From Amphritea atlantica (GTDB taxonomy: Bacteria; Pseudomonadota; Gammaproteobacteria; Pseudomonadales; Balneatricaceae): a stretch of 45,312 bases of DNA. A program made the translations under genes and the position numbers. Shown one piece after another: positions 16,859 through 25,927 of this stretch (position 1 is the stretch's first letter; each line of letters begins with the position of its first letter). The DNA is taken from NCBI RefSeq assembly GCF_900111095.1, contig NZ_FOGB01000022.1, positions 1 through 45,312 on the forward strand, written 5' to 3'. The notes under the pieces are model-generated. The model searched no databases. It was not told where the DNA came from and worked only from the letters and a program-made list of their open reading frames with translations.

Positions 16859-19372
16859 TTAACTTGGCAGGAACTCTCTACCCCAGGCCAGGCCGGCAAT
16901 TTTGCGTTCAATCATCGACTCGATTTCAATCTCGCTGTAACCCACCGAACGGAGTATTTCTCGGGTGGAATGACCAAAGCTTTCTGCGGGCGACACCGCT
17001 TTGATTCTGGCTTCAACAGGCCGGATAGCGTAATGATCAATCTGCGTCAGGCAGTGACCGCTGGGATGATCAGGGTGGATCGAGAAGGCATAGCTGCCCC
17101 GGTCGACTCCCACACTGCCATCGGCTACGCGGCTGTACTGATCGCGCAGGGTTTCGATCGAGTTAGGTACCGCCGCTGCGATATCGGCACTGTGCAAAAC
17201 ATCAACCCAGTATGCGCTAACGGCTTGTTTAAAGGCGGTTGTCAGGTAGTCTGAGATGCACTCAGCATGGACAATCTGCTCCAGCCCCTCGATAGCGCTA
17301 AGTTTATTGAGTTCAGAGATATCTGAGTCGAGGAATATCCAGCCATCGCTGGTCTCGTAGAAATGGGACAGCTCGTGATTCCCCTGTACATTACGACCGG
17401 AGGGTTCATCGAACGGTGCCCGACCTTCATAGTCGAACGCAAAGGGAATCTGGGCCAGGTTGGTAGCTGCTGACAACGACGTTCTGACACGGGATACGAT
17501 GCCGGTTCTGAGTTTGTGATAGATCGCCACGGCCATCCCCAGACCAGCAGCAAAACCACAGTTTACATCCAGTGTCCCCAGGTGGGCGTGCTCCTCAGGG
17601 GTGTCCGGACCGCCAAAGCGACTCATGATACCGCTGTTAGCCTGAATGATATCGTCGTAACCGATATAGTTAGTTTTGGGGCCCGGACGTGGGCCGCCAA
17701 GGCAGTCGAGGCGACAGAACAGCACACCCGGATTGACGGCCTGCAGGCTGTCATGGTCCAGGCCCAGTGGTATCATCTGTCGGCTCGGTGCGTTGATCAG
17801 TACCAGATCGACTGAACGTACCAGGCGGTTGAACGCTTCGCGGCCCTCTGTCGTCATGATATCAACCAGGGCTTTTTTCTTGCCCATGTCAGTCTGGAAG
17901 CTAAACAGGGTGCCGATCAAAGGATCGTACAGTGGCGTAACCGGATCAAGCTTGATCACTTCGGCACCGAAACGGCTCAGGAAGGCGCCGGAGTGCGGAC
18001 CGGCAATCACATTGGTCAGATCCAGAACCCGCAGACCGTCCAGCCACCCTTTACCGGATGCTGGCTGAATAGCATTACCCACAGGACGGGTGACCCTTTC
18101 TGCCTGAGCAACGGACTTCAGTTCTGCCAATGCCTCATCAAAGCTGACTTTTTTGCGTGGTTGTGGTGTCAGCATCTGCTCGGCATTATGTTCAAACCAG
18201 GTAAAAGGGCCTGGTTGTTTCATCAAACCGTATTCCGGATCATCAACTTCAACGATCAGGCCTGCGGCATTGGTGTGTTCATTGTTAACCCATTCCTGGG
18301 TGGTGCGATGCGGTGCCCCCGGAATCTGACCTTCGCCAAAGGCCACGCCCCACTCTTCAGAGGTCCTGGTCAGAAAAGCCTTTTTCATTTTTGCAGAGAT
18401 AATGTCTGCCCACTTTTTCGGCAGTGGATAAACACCAATCGAGGTTTCCCCCTCCCATTCTGCAATCGGCTGGTGCAGGTCTTTTACATCGGGCAGGCCT
18501 TCGGCGACCAGCTCATCATAGATTCCCAGAACCTGCAAAGCCCGTTTGGCATGGTTGCGGTGGGATGGGCAGACACAGTAGAACTTGCGACTATCGGCAC
18601 ACTCATAAGTGCGATAGAAAGGATCCAGGTATTCCTGCAGATCATCATAGGAGAGATCCATTTTAATGTTGTTAGCTTTACGGTATTCGATCTCGTGTTC
18701 ACGCATGGTTTTATAACGATCGGGTAGCCCTTCGACAACATAGGAGTTGTAAGACAGGCCTTCCATCAGGGCAGCACTTACCGGAACTTCGATACTGTCT
18801 CCACGGCCAGTTTTTTCCCGCTCCAGCAGGGCTAGCACGACAGAGCTGGCGGCCAGCGTAGTGGCGTAGGACGAACCCAGCGGCAGAGGTGAGAAGCTGG
18901 GCTCAATACCCATTAGTACCCGGTTGAAACCCATATCGGTGAAAGCGCCAGAGGTGGCTGCAACCACTGCTTCGGTGGCTTTCCATTCACGCCGCAGCTC
19001 ATCATTGCTGGCAAAACCCGGTACGGAGAGGGTGATCAGTTCCGGGCGCTCAGCGCGTAGCTGCCCGAAATCGATCCCCAAACGCTGCATGACTCCCGGA
19101 CGAAAACTTTCGATAACGATGTCGGCCTGTTCGATCAGTGACAGTGCTTGCTGCAGACCGTTGCGGGTCTTCAGGTCCAGATTCAGACAGCGCTTGTTGC
19201 GGTTAAGAATGGCATTAGCCGGATGGTTCCATTGAGGTCCCTGAGGTGGATCGATATGTATCACTGTGGCGCCGAGATCTGCCAGAGTCATGGCCGTCGC
19301 TGGACCGGCAATCTGTTGGCCAAAGTCTACTACGCGGACACCGGTCAGAGGTAATTGGTTGTTATTGTTCAT
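16859..19372 (-). CDS. dddD: DMSP lyase / CoA-transferase DddD
   Basis: 837 aa: two tandem class III (CaiB/BaiF) CoA-transferase domains (about 8-410 and 443-825), the unusual double form of DddD. DddD acts on dimethylsulfoniopropionate with acyl-CoA, releasing dimethyl sulfide and 3-hydroxypropionyl-CoA. The C-terminal domain keeps the catalytic-type Asp602 (LGTLDVNCGFAAG), the same number I recall for Marinomonas DddD (not verified here). The matching place in the N-terminal domain (LPLGSSYATT, about 163-172) has no Asp, so only one half seems catalytic. Context is decisive: divergent BCCT transporter, Fe-ADH, methylmalonate-semialdehyde-dehydrogenase-like gene and LysR gene, as in Marinomonas. 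AGGAAG lies 9 bases before ATG 19372. Confidence 0.93.
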   Translation of the reverse strand: MNNNNQLPLTGVRVVDFGQQIAGPATAMTLADLGATVIHIDPPQGPQWNHPANAILNRNKRCLNLDLKTRNGLQQALSLIEQADIVIESFRPGVMQRLGIDFGQLRAERPELITLSVPGFASNDELRREWKATEAVVAATSGAFTDMGFNRVLMGIEPSFSPLPLGSSYATTLAASSVVLALLEREKTGRGDSIEVPVSAALMEGLSYNSYVVEGLPDRYKTMREHEIEYRKANNIKMDLSYDDLQEYLDPFYRTYECADSRKFYCVCPSHRNHAKRALQVLGIYDELVAEGLPDVKDLHQPIAEWEGETSIGVYPLPKKWADIISAKMKKAFLTRTSEEWGVAFGEGQIPGAPHRTTQEWVNNEHTNAAGLIVEVDDPEYGLMKQPGPFTWFEHNAEQMLTPQPRKKVSFDEALAELKSVAQAERVTRPVGNAIQPASGKGWLDGLRVLDLTNVIAGPHSGAFLSRFGAEVIKLDPVTPLYDPLIGTLFSFQTDMGKKKALVDIMTTEGREAFNRLVRSVDLVLINAPSRQMIPLGLDHDSLQAVNPGVLFCRLDCLGGPRPGPKTNYIGYDDIIQANSGIMSRFGGPDTPEEHAHLGTLDVNCGFAAGLGMAVAIYHKLRTGIVSRVRTSLSAATNLAQIPFAFDYEGRAPFDEPSGRNVQGNHELSHFYETSDGWIFLDSDISELNKLSAIEGLEQIVHAECISDYLTTAFKQAVSAYWVDVLHSADIAAAVPNSIETLRDQYSRVADGSVGVDRGSYAFSIHPDHPSGHCLTQIDHYAIRPVEARIKAVSPAESFGHSTREILRSVGYSEIEIESMIERKIAGLAWGREFLPS

Positions 19373-19896
19373 CTCAATTTTCTTCCTAATCAGAAGCGGT
19401 TCCTGCCCGTAGCAACGCTTATCAAGGTGAGGAACGATCGGTTTCTACTGTTACATCCGGAAATGCCGGTTTGTATTCAAAGCGATCATGGCTACGGTCG
19501 CCTAAGGCGGCACTGGCCTGATCGCTGATAACGTTCCTCTGCCGACGGGACTGTTCGGCACGGGAAGGCTATCGGTTGGCAATGTTAGGAGTGAACCAGG
19601 AGCGGAACCAGCAATAAAAAAAACCGCTTAGGCATCATTTTTTTTATGGCTTTGTTTTGTGTCTTCAAGGTAATTGAGTGATCTATCTGTTTTTAATAGG
19701 TTTTTTATAAAATCTTATGAGACTGCCTGTCTATACATAAATATTTTATGGTCTAAGGGTGTTTTTTTTTTGCTTTTCAGTTCTGGGGCGATTCATAACA
19801 ATGGCTGCCGAATTGCTTCTGCAGCCAGTCTGGAAGAAGTGGTCACTGCCACCGGGCTCGATTCAAAAACCTGAACCCTAAGCAAAGAGACGAACC
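19373..19896. promoter_or_regulatory. Divergent dddD / usp-dddT control region (524 bp)
   Basis: No gene. It contains a hairpin TGCCGA-N9-TCGGCA near 19541-19561, an AT-rich block (about 19617-19760) and a palindrome CATAAA-TAT-TTTATG at 19736-19750, and a stem GGCTGC-N12-GCAGCC near 19803-19826 in the usp leader. In known clusters the LysR-type DddR activates these genes on DMSP; which of these sites it binds cannot be read from one sequence. Confidence 0.5.
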
Positions 19897-20346
19897 ATGA
19901 ATAATAAATACAACAACATCGTCATACCGGTAGATCTGTACCACGAAAGCTCGTGGCGTTCAGCCCTGCCGGATGCAATCGAACAAGCGCAAAGCAACGG
20001 TGCAACATTGCATGTTGTCACCGTTGTTCCTAATGCCGATATTCCCGCTATCGCGGCTCATCTGCCGGATGGAATTGATGAACATATCCAACAGGAGGGC
20101 CTCGAATCACTCAAGCAGTTGATTGCACAGCAGGTTCCGGAAAGCATTACCGTTAATCCAATGGTTGGTCAGGGGAGTATTTACAAAGAGATTCTTCGTT
20201 TGGCGACTTCAGTTGATGCGGATCTGATCGTCATGGCATCCCATCGTCCGGAACTAAAAGACTACCTGATAGGCGCCAATGCTGCTCATGTTATGCGTCA
20301 TGCTGATTGTTCCGTGATGGTAATACGCGAAAGGAGTGCGTCATGA
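19897..20346 (+). CDS. UspA-family universal stress protein coupled to DddT
   Basis: 149 aa, single UspA domain, cytosolic. It opens NIVIPVDLYHESSWRSALPD and ends with the nucleotide-binding pattern MASHRPELKDYLIGANAAHV ... DCSVMVIR, close to the G-x2-G-x9-G(S/T) loop of ATP-binding Usp proteins, though the final G-S becomes G-A. Its TGA overlaps the ATG of dddT (ATGA), so the two are translated together. A parallel is TeaD, a Usp protein that regulates the ectoine TRAP transporter TeaABC in Halomonas. A role in controlling DMSP uptake is inference. Confidence 0.88.
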   Translation: MNNKYNNIVIPVDLYHESSWRSALPDAIEQAQSNGATLHVVTVVPNADIPAIAAHLPDGIDEHIQQEGLESLKQLIAQQVPESITVNPMVGQGSIYKEILRLATSVDADLIVMASHRPELKDYLIGANAAHVMRHADCSVMVIRERSAS

Positions 20347-21971
20347 ATTATAAAGCGATGATGCCTGAAACGGGCCTGTTTGCTGGTACTCACCCTATTA
20401 TGGCAGTCGGCTCAGGCCTGCTGGTAATGGCGTTTGTGTTATTTACTGTTATCGATCCGGAATATGCCAATTCGATCTACAGTGCTGCTAAAGCGTATAT
20501 TGCGTCAGACCTCGGCTGGTACTATGTGGGGATCATGAGTGCGTTTCTGTTTCTCTCCGTATGGCTGATCTTTAGCCGTTATGGAGATATCCGGCTGGGG
20601 AAAGAGGGAGAAAAGGCTGAGTTTAGCCGTTTTTCATGGTTTTCCATGCTGTTTGGCGCGGGTATCGGCATAGGCATTCTGTTCTGGAGTATTGCCGAGC
20701 CCATCTATCACTTTCAGAGTAACCCGTTTATTGCAGACGGGCAGGCTAAGACTGTAGAAGCAGCTCAGGTAGCGATGCGAATTGCTATTTTCCATTGGGG
20801 TTTGCATGGCTGGGGATTATTTGCGGTCATCGGTCTGGCGCTTGCCTATTTCTCGTATCGTAAAGGCTTACCCCTGTCTATCCGTTCGAGCCTGTATCCC
20901 ATCTTTGGTGACAAGATTTATGGGCCTATTGGTCATGCAGCAGACCTGCTGGCAGTCTTTGGTACGGTCTTTGGTATTGCTACCTCACTGGGCCTTGGGG
21001 CGCAACAGATGAATGCCGGCCTGAACTATCTACTCGGTCTGGAAGTGTCTATCACCAATCAGATTATTCTGATTGCCGTTATCTCGGTCGTTGCTACCGC
21101 CTCCGTTCTTTCCGGTGTGAATAAGGGAATCCGGATTCTCAGTGAGCTGAATATGCAGTTGACGATCGTGATTCTGCTGCTGTTTGTCATCTTTGGACCG
21201 ACCGCGTACTTACTCGGCTCCTTTTTCACCAATACCGGTGACTACCTGTTCCATGCAGTAGAGCTGGGTTTATGGGTTAATCCTGACCCTGAGAGTCAGT
21301 GGCAGGGCTGGTGGACAATTTTCTACTGGGGTTGGTGGATCGCCTGGGCTCCTTTCTGTGGCATGTTTATCGCCCGTATTTCTAAAGGACGTACCATTCG
21401 TGAGTTTGTCCTGGGTGTGTTGCTGGCGCCGACTATGCTGGCGGCATTATGGATCACCATTTTTGGTAATACCGCGATGTTTATTGAGTTGTTCGGCAGC
21501 GGCGGTGTGACCGAGGCGGTTAACGATGATCTGACGATGGCGCTGTTTAAAACGATCGAGCTGATGGGCAATGGTGAGCTGGTGACCATGCTGATGGCCG
21601 GCATCTGTACCGTTTTGCTGGTGACTTATTTTGTAACCTCGGCTGATTCTGCGACGCTGGTTATCTGTACGCTGATCTCCATGGGTGATGAGCATCCGCC
21701 AGCGCGTTATCGGGTCTTCTGGGGTATCGCTATCGGTGCGGTGGCTGCGGTATTGCTGTTTGCTGGTGGACTTAAAGCCTTGCAGACTGCGTCTATTGTG
21801 GCTGCATTACCATTCTCGATTGTGGTCATTCTCGCGGCTTTTGGCTTGTGTAAATCGTTACGTAACGAGCCGCTTCCAGGGGCGCTGACTGTCTCTCCTA
21901 AGAGTCTTGCAAGCACTGTGCTGACGCCCTCCGTCAGTGAAAAAGATGTTGCTGTAACCGTTAACACATAG
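20343..21971 (+). CDS. dddT: BCCT-family DMSP transporter DddT
   Basis: 542 aa, inner-membrane betaine/carnitine/choline-type secondary transporter with about 12 membrane helices. Family marks: GAGIGIGILFWSIAEPIYHF (about 105-124), FHWGLHGWGLFAVIG, GTVFGIATSLGLGAQQMN, and the aromatic WTIFYWGWWIAWAPFCGMFI in helix 8. The glycine-rich GAGIGIG is the region that contacts quaternary-ammonium substrates in BetP-type carriers. By position (divergent from dddD, before dddB and dddC) it should import DMSP or other betaine-like sulfonium compounds. The start at 20343 overlaps usp by 4 bases and has AAGGAG 7 bases upstream; an in-frame upstream ATG inside usp is not used. Confidence 0.9.
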   Translation: MNYKAMMPETGLFAGTHPIMAVGSGLLVMAFVLFTVIDPEYANSIYSAAKAYIASDLGWYYVGIMSAFLFLSVWLIFSRYGDIRLGKEGEKAEFSRFSWFSMLFGAGIGIGILFWSIAEPIYHFQSNPFIADGQAKTVEAAQVAMRIAIFHWGLHGWGLFAVIGLALAYFSYRKGLPLSIRSSLYPIFGDKIYGPIGHAADLLAVFGTVFGIATSLGLGAQQMNAGLNYLLGLEVSITNQIILIAVISVVATASVLSGVNKGIRILSELNMQLTIVILLLFVIFGPTAYLLGSFFTNTGDYLFHAVELGLWVNPDPESQWQGWWTIFYWGWWIAWAPFCGMFIARISKGRTIREFVLGVLLAPTMLAALWITIFGNTAMFIELFGSGGVTEAVNDDLTMALFKTIELMGNGELVTMLMAGICTVLLVTYFVTSADSATLVICTLISMGDEHPPARYRVFWGIAIGAVAAVLLFAGGLKALQTASIVAALPFSIVVILAAFGLCKSLRNEPLPGALTVSPKSLASTVLTPSVSEKDVAVTVNT

Positions 21972-22073
21972 CCTGACCGGGCACCATAGCCCTCTGGTTG
22001 AGGTGCCCTAACAGCGCTTATTTATTGGATTTCCAGCTGGATAATGCTGGGATCTCAGAAAAGTGGAGTTCTT

Positions 22074-23231
22074 ATGTCTACTCAGATAATTCTTCCCCGT
22101 GTCATGCAGGTTGGTGAAGGGGCAAGTCAGGAAATTCCGGCTATCCTCACCAGCCTGGGTTGCTCCCGGCCGTTGATTATTACCGACAAGATGATGGTCC
22201 AGCTGGGTTATGCAGATAGCATTCAAACCCGTTTAGCGGCACAGTCCATCACCGCCGAGGTCTTTGATGACACGGTACCAGAGCCGACTGTCAGCTCTAT
22301 TCAGGCGGGTGTTGATACTGTGCGTCATGGTAACTACGACAGTATTATCGCCCTGGGTGGCGGTAGTCCGATCGACAGTGCCAAGGCGATCAGTATTCTG
22401 GGTAAGTTCGGCGGCACGATGCGGGATTACAAATTCCCCCGTATCGTCAATGAGGAAGGTCTGCCAATTATAGCGGTACCAACCACCGCCGGTACCGGAT
22501 CAGAAGTGACCCGTTTTACCATCATTACGGATGAAACCACTGATGAGAAGATGCTCTGTGTCGGTATCGGTTTTATGCCGGTCGCAGCACTGGTGGATTT
22601 CAGCCTGACCCTGAGCCTGCCGGCGCGGATTACAGCGGATACCGGTATTGATGCGCTGACTCATGCGATGGAAGCCTATGTCAGTAAGAAGGCCAGCCCA
22701 TACAGCGATAGTCAGGCACTTTCGGCGATGCGCCTTATCGGCCCTAATCTGCGTCGGGTGTTCCACGATGGCACTGATAAAGCTGCCCGGGAAGCGATGA
22801 TGCTGGGCTCAACGCTGGCGGGGATCGCTTTTTCCAACGCCTCGGTCGCGCTGGTGCATGGCATGAGCCGGCCAATAGGTGCTGCTTTCCACGTGCCCCA
22901 TGGCTTGTCGAATGCGATGCTGCTACCTGCGGTTACCGAGTTCTCTATCCCCGAAGCCGCAGAACGCTATGCGGATTGTGCCCGGGCGATGGGTGTTGCC
23001 ACCGAGCAGGACAGCACCGATGTGGCCAACAGTAAACTGATGGATGAGTTGCGGGCTCTGAATGATGAGCTGCAGGTGCCGACACCGGAGCAGTTCGGCA
23101 TTGCTCGTCAGCAATTCTTTGACCTGATGCCGACCATGGCTGAACAAGCGCTGGCGTCAGGTTCACCGAATAATAACCCCCGTGTACCCAGTGCTGAACA
23201 GATTGTCGAGATCTACAAGCAGCTCTGGTAA
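22074..23231 (+). CDS. dddB: Iron-containing alcohol dehydrogenase DddB
   Basis: 385 aa. All metal ligands are present: Asp193 and His197 (DALTHAMEAY), His262 (LVHGMSRPIG) and His276 (HVPHGLSN); the NAD loops GGGSPIDSAK (96-105) and PTTAGTGSE (136-144) are intact. In dddD clusters DddB is proposed to oxidise 3-hydroxypropionate (or its CoA ester) to malonate semialdehyde. It is between dddT (102 bases upstream) and dddC (73 bases downstream), all in one direction. Start ATG 22074 has GTGGAG at good spacing. Confidence 0.9.
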   Translation: MSTQIILPRVMQVGEGASQEIPAILTSLGCSRPLIITDKMMVQLGYADSIQTRLAAQSITAEVFDDTVPEPTVSSIQAGVDTVRHGNYDSIIALGGGSPIDSAKAISILGKFGGTMRDYKFPRIVNEEGLPIIAVPTTAGTGSEVTRFTIITDETTDEKMLCVGIGFMPVAALVDFSLTLSLPARITADTGIDALTHAMEAYVSKKASPYSDSQALSAMRLIGPNLRRVFHDGTDKAAREAMMLGSTLAGIAFSNASVALVHGMSRPIGAAFHVPHGLSNAMLLPAVTEFSIPEAAERYADCARAMGVATEQDSTDVANSKLMDELRALNDELQVPTPEQFGIARQQFFDLMPTMAEQALASGSPNNNPRVPSAEQIVEIYKQLW

Positions 23232-23304
23232 CGCCTGAGCAATTGTCTCCCTTTGCTATACCGGCAGGCTAAGTCCTGCCTGATTCAACTTTGAGGAAAA
23301 TCAC

Positions 23305-24801
23305 ATGAACACAGTTGGACATCTGATCAACGGTCAAATTGTCACCGACGCAGCACGGGTTCAGGATATATTTAATCCTGCCACCGGTACTGCATCCAAG
23401 CAGGTCGCACTGGCATCTAAAGCCACCGTCGAAGACGCCATCGCTGCGGCTCAGGCTGCATTCCCTGAATGGCGTAATACTCCGGCCATTAAGCGTGCCC
23501 GGGTCATGTTCCGCTTTAAGGAACTGCTGGAACAGAATGCTGACCGCATCTGCGAGATGATCGGTGAAGAGCACGGTAAAATCAGCCATGATGCGGCAGG
23601 TGAGCTACAGCGGGGGATTGAAAACGTTGAGTTTGCCTGCGGTATTCCAGAACTGCTGAAAGGTGAATACAGCAAGAATGTCGGTCCGAATATCGATTCC
23701 TGGAGCGAATTTCAGCCACTGGGTGTGGTCGCCGGTATTACACCGTTTAACTTCCCCGCGATGGTACCGATGTGGATGTTCCCGTTGGCGATTGCCTGTG
23801 GCAACACCTTCATTCTGAAACCATCTGAGCGTGATCCAAGCTCCACACTGTTTATCGCCCAGCTGTTGCAGGAAGCAGGCTTGCCGGATGGCGTACTGAA
23901 CGTGGTCAACGGTGACAAGGAAGCAGTCGATGTGCTGCTGACTGATCAGCGTATCAAAGCCGTCAGCTTTGTGGGTTCTACACCGATTGCTGAGTATATC
24001 TACTCCACCGCGAATGCCAACGGTAAGCGTTGCCAGGCGCTGGGTGGTGCGAAGAACCACGCGATTATCATGCCTGATGCGGACATGGATAATGCGGTAA
24101 ACCAGTTGCTCGGTGCTGCGTTTGGTTCATCCGGTGAGCGCTGTATGGCACTATCTGTTGCGGTTGCTGTTGGTGATGCCGCTGCCGATGCATTGGTTGC
24201 TAAAATGAGCGAAGCGATGCAGACCCTGAAAGTGGGTGCTTATAGCGATAGCAGCAACGACTTCGGCCCTGTAATCACTCGTCAGCATCAGCAGAAAGTG
24301 GTGGGGTATATCGACAGTGCGGAAGCTGATGGTGCGCGGGTCGTGATCGATGGGCGCAACCCTCAGGTCGCCGGTTATGAAGAGGGCTTTTTCGTCGGTG
24401 CCACCCTGATTGATGGCGTTACCCCTGCCATGCAGAGTTACCAGGAAGAGATCTTCGGGCCGGTGCTGCAGGTTGTGCGCGTCAGCAGCATGGACGAAGC
24501 GATGCAACTGATTGACGACCATGAATACGGTAACGGTACCTGTATCTTTACCCGTGATGGCGAAGCGGCGCGTTATTTCTCCGATCACATCCAGGTTGGT
24601 ATGGTGGGTATCAATGTACCTCTGCCGGTGCCTGTGGCCTACCACAGTTTCGGTGGCTGGAAGCGCTCTCTGTTTGGTGATCTGCATGCCTATGGTCCGG
24701 ATGGTGTGCGCTTCTATACCAAACGTAAGACGATTATTCAGCGCTGGCCTTCTGCAGGCGTGCGTGAAGGTGTTGAGTTCTCGATGCCAACCATGAAGTA
24801 A
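23305..24801 (+). CDS. dddC: CoA-acylating aldehyde dehydrogenase DddC (MmsA-like)
   Basis: 498 aa, close to methylmalonate-semialdehyde dehydrogenase. The nucleophile is Cys280 (GSSGERCMALS), and the usual general-base Glu is replaced by Asn251 (LGGAKNHAIIMPDAD), the mark of the CoA-dependent MMSDH subfamily. Expected reaction here: malonate semialdehyde + CoA + NAD+ to acetyl-CoA + CO2 + NADH, finishing DMSP carbon use. GITPFNFPAMVPMWMFPLA is also characteristic. GAGGAAA is the RBS. A terminator follows at 24819. Confidence 0.92.
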   Translation: MNTVGHLINGQIVTDAARVQDIFNPATGTASKQVALASKATVEDAIAAAQAAFPEWRNTPAIKRARVMFRFKELLEQNADRICEMIGEEHGKISHDAAGELQRGIENVEFACGIPELLKGEYSKNVGPNIDSWSEFQPLGVVAGITPFNFPAMVPMWMFPLAIACGNTFILKPSERDPSSTLFIAQLLQEAGLPDGVLNVVNGDKEAVDVLLTDQRIKAVSFVGSTPIAEYIYSTANANGKRCQALGGAKNHAIIMPDADMDNAVNQLLGAAFGSSGERCMALSVAVAVGDAAADALVAKMSEAMQTLKVGAYSDSSNDFGPVITRQHQQKVVGYIDSAEADGARVVIDGRNPQVAGYEEGFFVGATLIDGVTPAMQSYQEEIFGPVLQVVRVSSMDEAMQLIDDHEYGNGTCIFTRDGEAARYFSDHIQVGMVGINVPLPVPVAYHSFGGWKRSLFGDLHAYGPDGVRFYTKRKTIIQRWPSAGVREGVEFSMPTMK

Positions 24802-24818
24802 CTTAGAGTCACCGTATT

Positions 24819-24854
24819 GGCCACATATTCAGCGACGGGTATGTGGCCTTTTTT
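24819..24854 (+). terminator. Terminator after dddC
   Basis: GGCCACATA (24819-24827) pairs perfectly with TATGTGGCC (24840-24848) over a 12-nt loop, followed by six T. It separates the structural genes from dddR, which probably has its own promoter. Confidence 0.9.
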
Positions 24855-24910
24855 GCGTTATTCTTATATACAATAGATCCTCTGGGATATCTGTTTTTAT
24901 AGGTAACACA

Positions 24911-25828
24911 TTGAAAAAAAGATTACCCCCCCTTAACTGGCTACGCTCCTTTGAAGTTTCAGCCAGGCATTTGAATTTTACCCAGGCAGCCACCGAGTTG
25001 AATATGACCCAGGCAGCGATCAGTCAGCAGATTAAGGGACTCGAATCGCAACTGGGGGTAACCCTGTTTAAGCGTTTACCCCGGGGGCTGGAACTAACGG
25101 AGGCGGGTATGGCCTATCTGCCCGCAGTGCATGAATCGATTCAGCGCCTGGCTGTCGCGACCGATGAGATTTTCGGCCAGGGGCGTACCCGTTTATTGAC
25201 GGTCAGAACTAATCTGGTCTTCTTTACTACCTGGCTGGCGCCCCGGTTGGGGAAATTTCGTAAACTGCATCCCGATGTTAATTTGCGTTTCAGCAGTAAT
25301 ATCTGGCCCGATGAACGGGAAAAAGATACGGATCTGGAGATCCGCTACGGTAAAGGTAACTGGCGAGGTTTCAGGTCTGATCGTTTATCCTGGGATGAGC
25401 TGATTCCAGTCTGTAGTCCTGTACTTGATAGTGGCAGTGCACTACCGGATACCCCGGCTGCACTTGCTGGGCATGACTTGCTGCATGTGGTGGGCTATGA
25501 AGAGGGGTGGGGATACTGGCTCAGTCAGACAGGCTATCAAGATGTTAAATCTGATCAGGGTGTACAGTTTGATACTCTGATAACCGCACTGGAAATGGCT
25601 GCTTGCGGGCAAGGCATAGCGCTGGGACGCTCTGCACTGGTCGCTGACATGATTGAATCGGGTCGTCTGGTGGCGCCGCTCAAAGAGCGGGTTCCAACGA
25701 CAGAAGCTTTCTATCTGGTCTCTCCCGATAATCAGTATGAACATCCCCACGCAGAAACATTTCGTTCATGGATCATTGGTGAAGCGGAGCTGGGACGGGA
25801 ACAGATTATTCCCCACTTTATTGAATAA
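24911..25828 (+). CDS. dddR: LysR-type regulator DddR
   Basis: 305 aa. N-terminal winged helix-turn-helix of the GcvA-like LysR group (PPLNWLRSFEVSARHLNFTQ, NMTQAAISQQIKGLESQLGV) and a C-terminal effector domain. The start codon is TTG at 24911, with AGGTAA upstream; no ATG occurs before the HTH. It is the last gene of the island, the position of the DMSP-responsive activator dddR in Marinomonas, and probably activates dddD and usp-dddTBC. Confidence 0.85.
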   Translation: MKKRLPPLNWLRSFEVSARHLNFTQAATELNMTQAAISQQIKGLESQLGVTLFKRLPRGLELTEAGMAYLPAVHESIQRLAVATDEIFGQGRTRLLTVRTNLVFFTTWLAPRLGKFRKLHPDVNLRFSSNIWPDEREKDTDLEIRYGKGNWRGFRSDRLSWDELIPVCSPVLDSGSALPDTPAALAGHDLLHVVGYEEGWGYWLSQTGYQDVKSDQGVQFDTLITALEMAACGQGIALGRSALVADMIESGRLVAPLKERVPTTEAFYLVSPDNQYEHPHAETFRSWIIGEAELGREQIIPHFIE

Positions 25829-25890
25829 GCTGCTAATAATTATCAGCGGAACCCGTGACAAGCCGGTTTCCAGCTGGTTCTCTTGTTAAA

Positions 25891-25918
25891 AGCCCTGCGG
25901 CCTGTCGCAGGGCTTTCT
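25891..25918. terminator. Terminator between dddR and the RND operon
   Basis: AGCCCTGCG (25891-25899) pairs with CGCAGGGCT (25906-25914), loop GCCTGT, with TTCTGTTT after it and TTAAA before it. It fits both convergent transcripts (stops at 25828 and 25928). Confidence 0.85.
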
Positions 25919-25927
25919 GTTTCCAGA

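Noticed and set aside
16807..16911. N-terminal extension of the degenerate ADH overlapping dddD
   Set aside because: The strong AGGAGGG before ATG 16806 and the alignment with DddB fix the start there.
17993..18727. Plus-strand 244-codon frame inside dddD
   Set aside because: Shadow of dddD on the other strand, with no recognisable domain.
23605..24687. Long minus-strand frames inside dddC
   Set aside because: Antisense shadows of a strongly conserved dehydrogenase; no RBS or family features.
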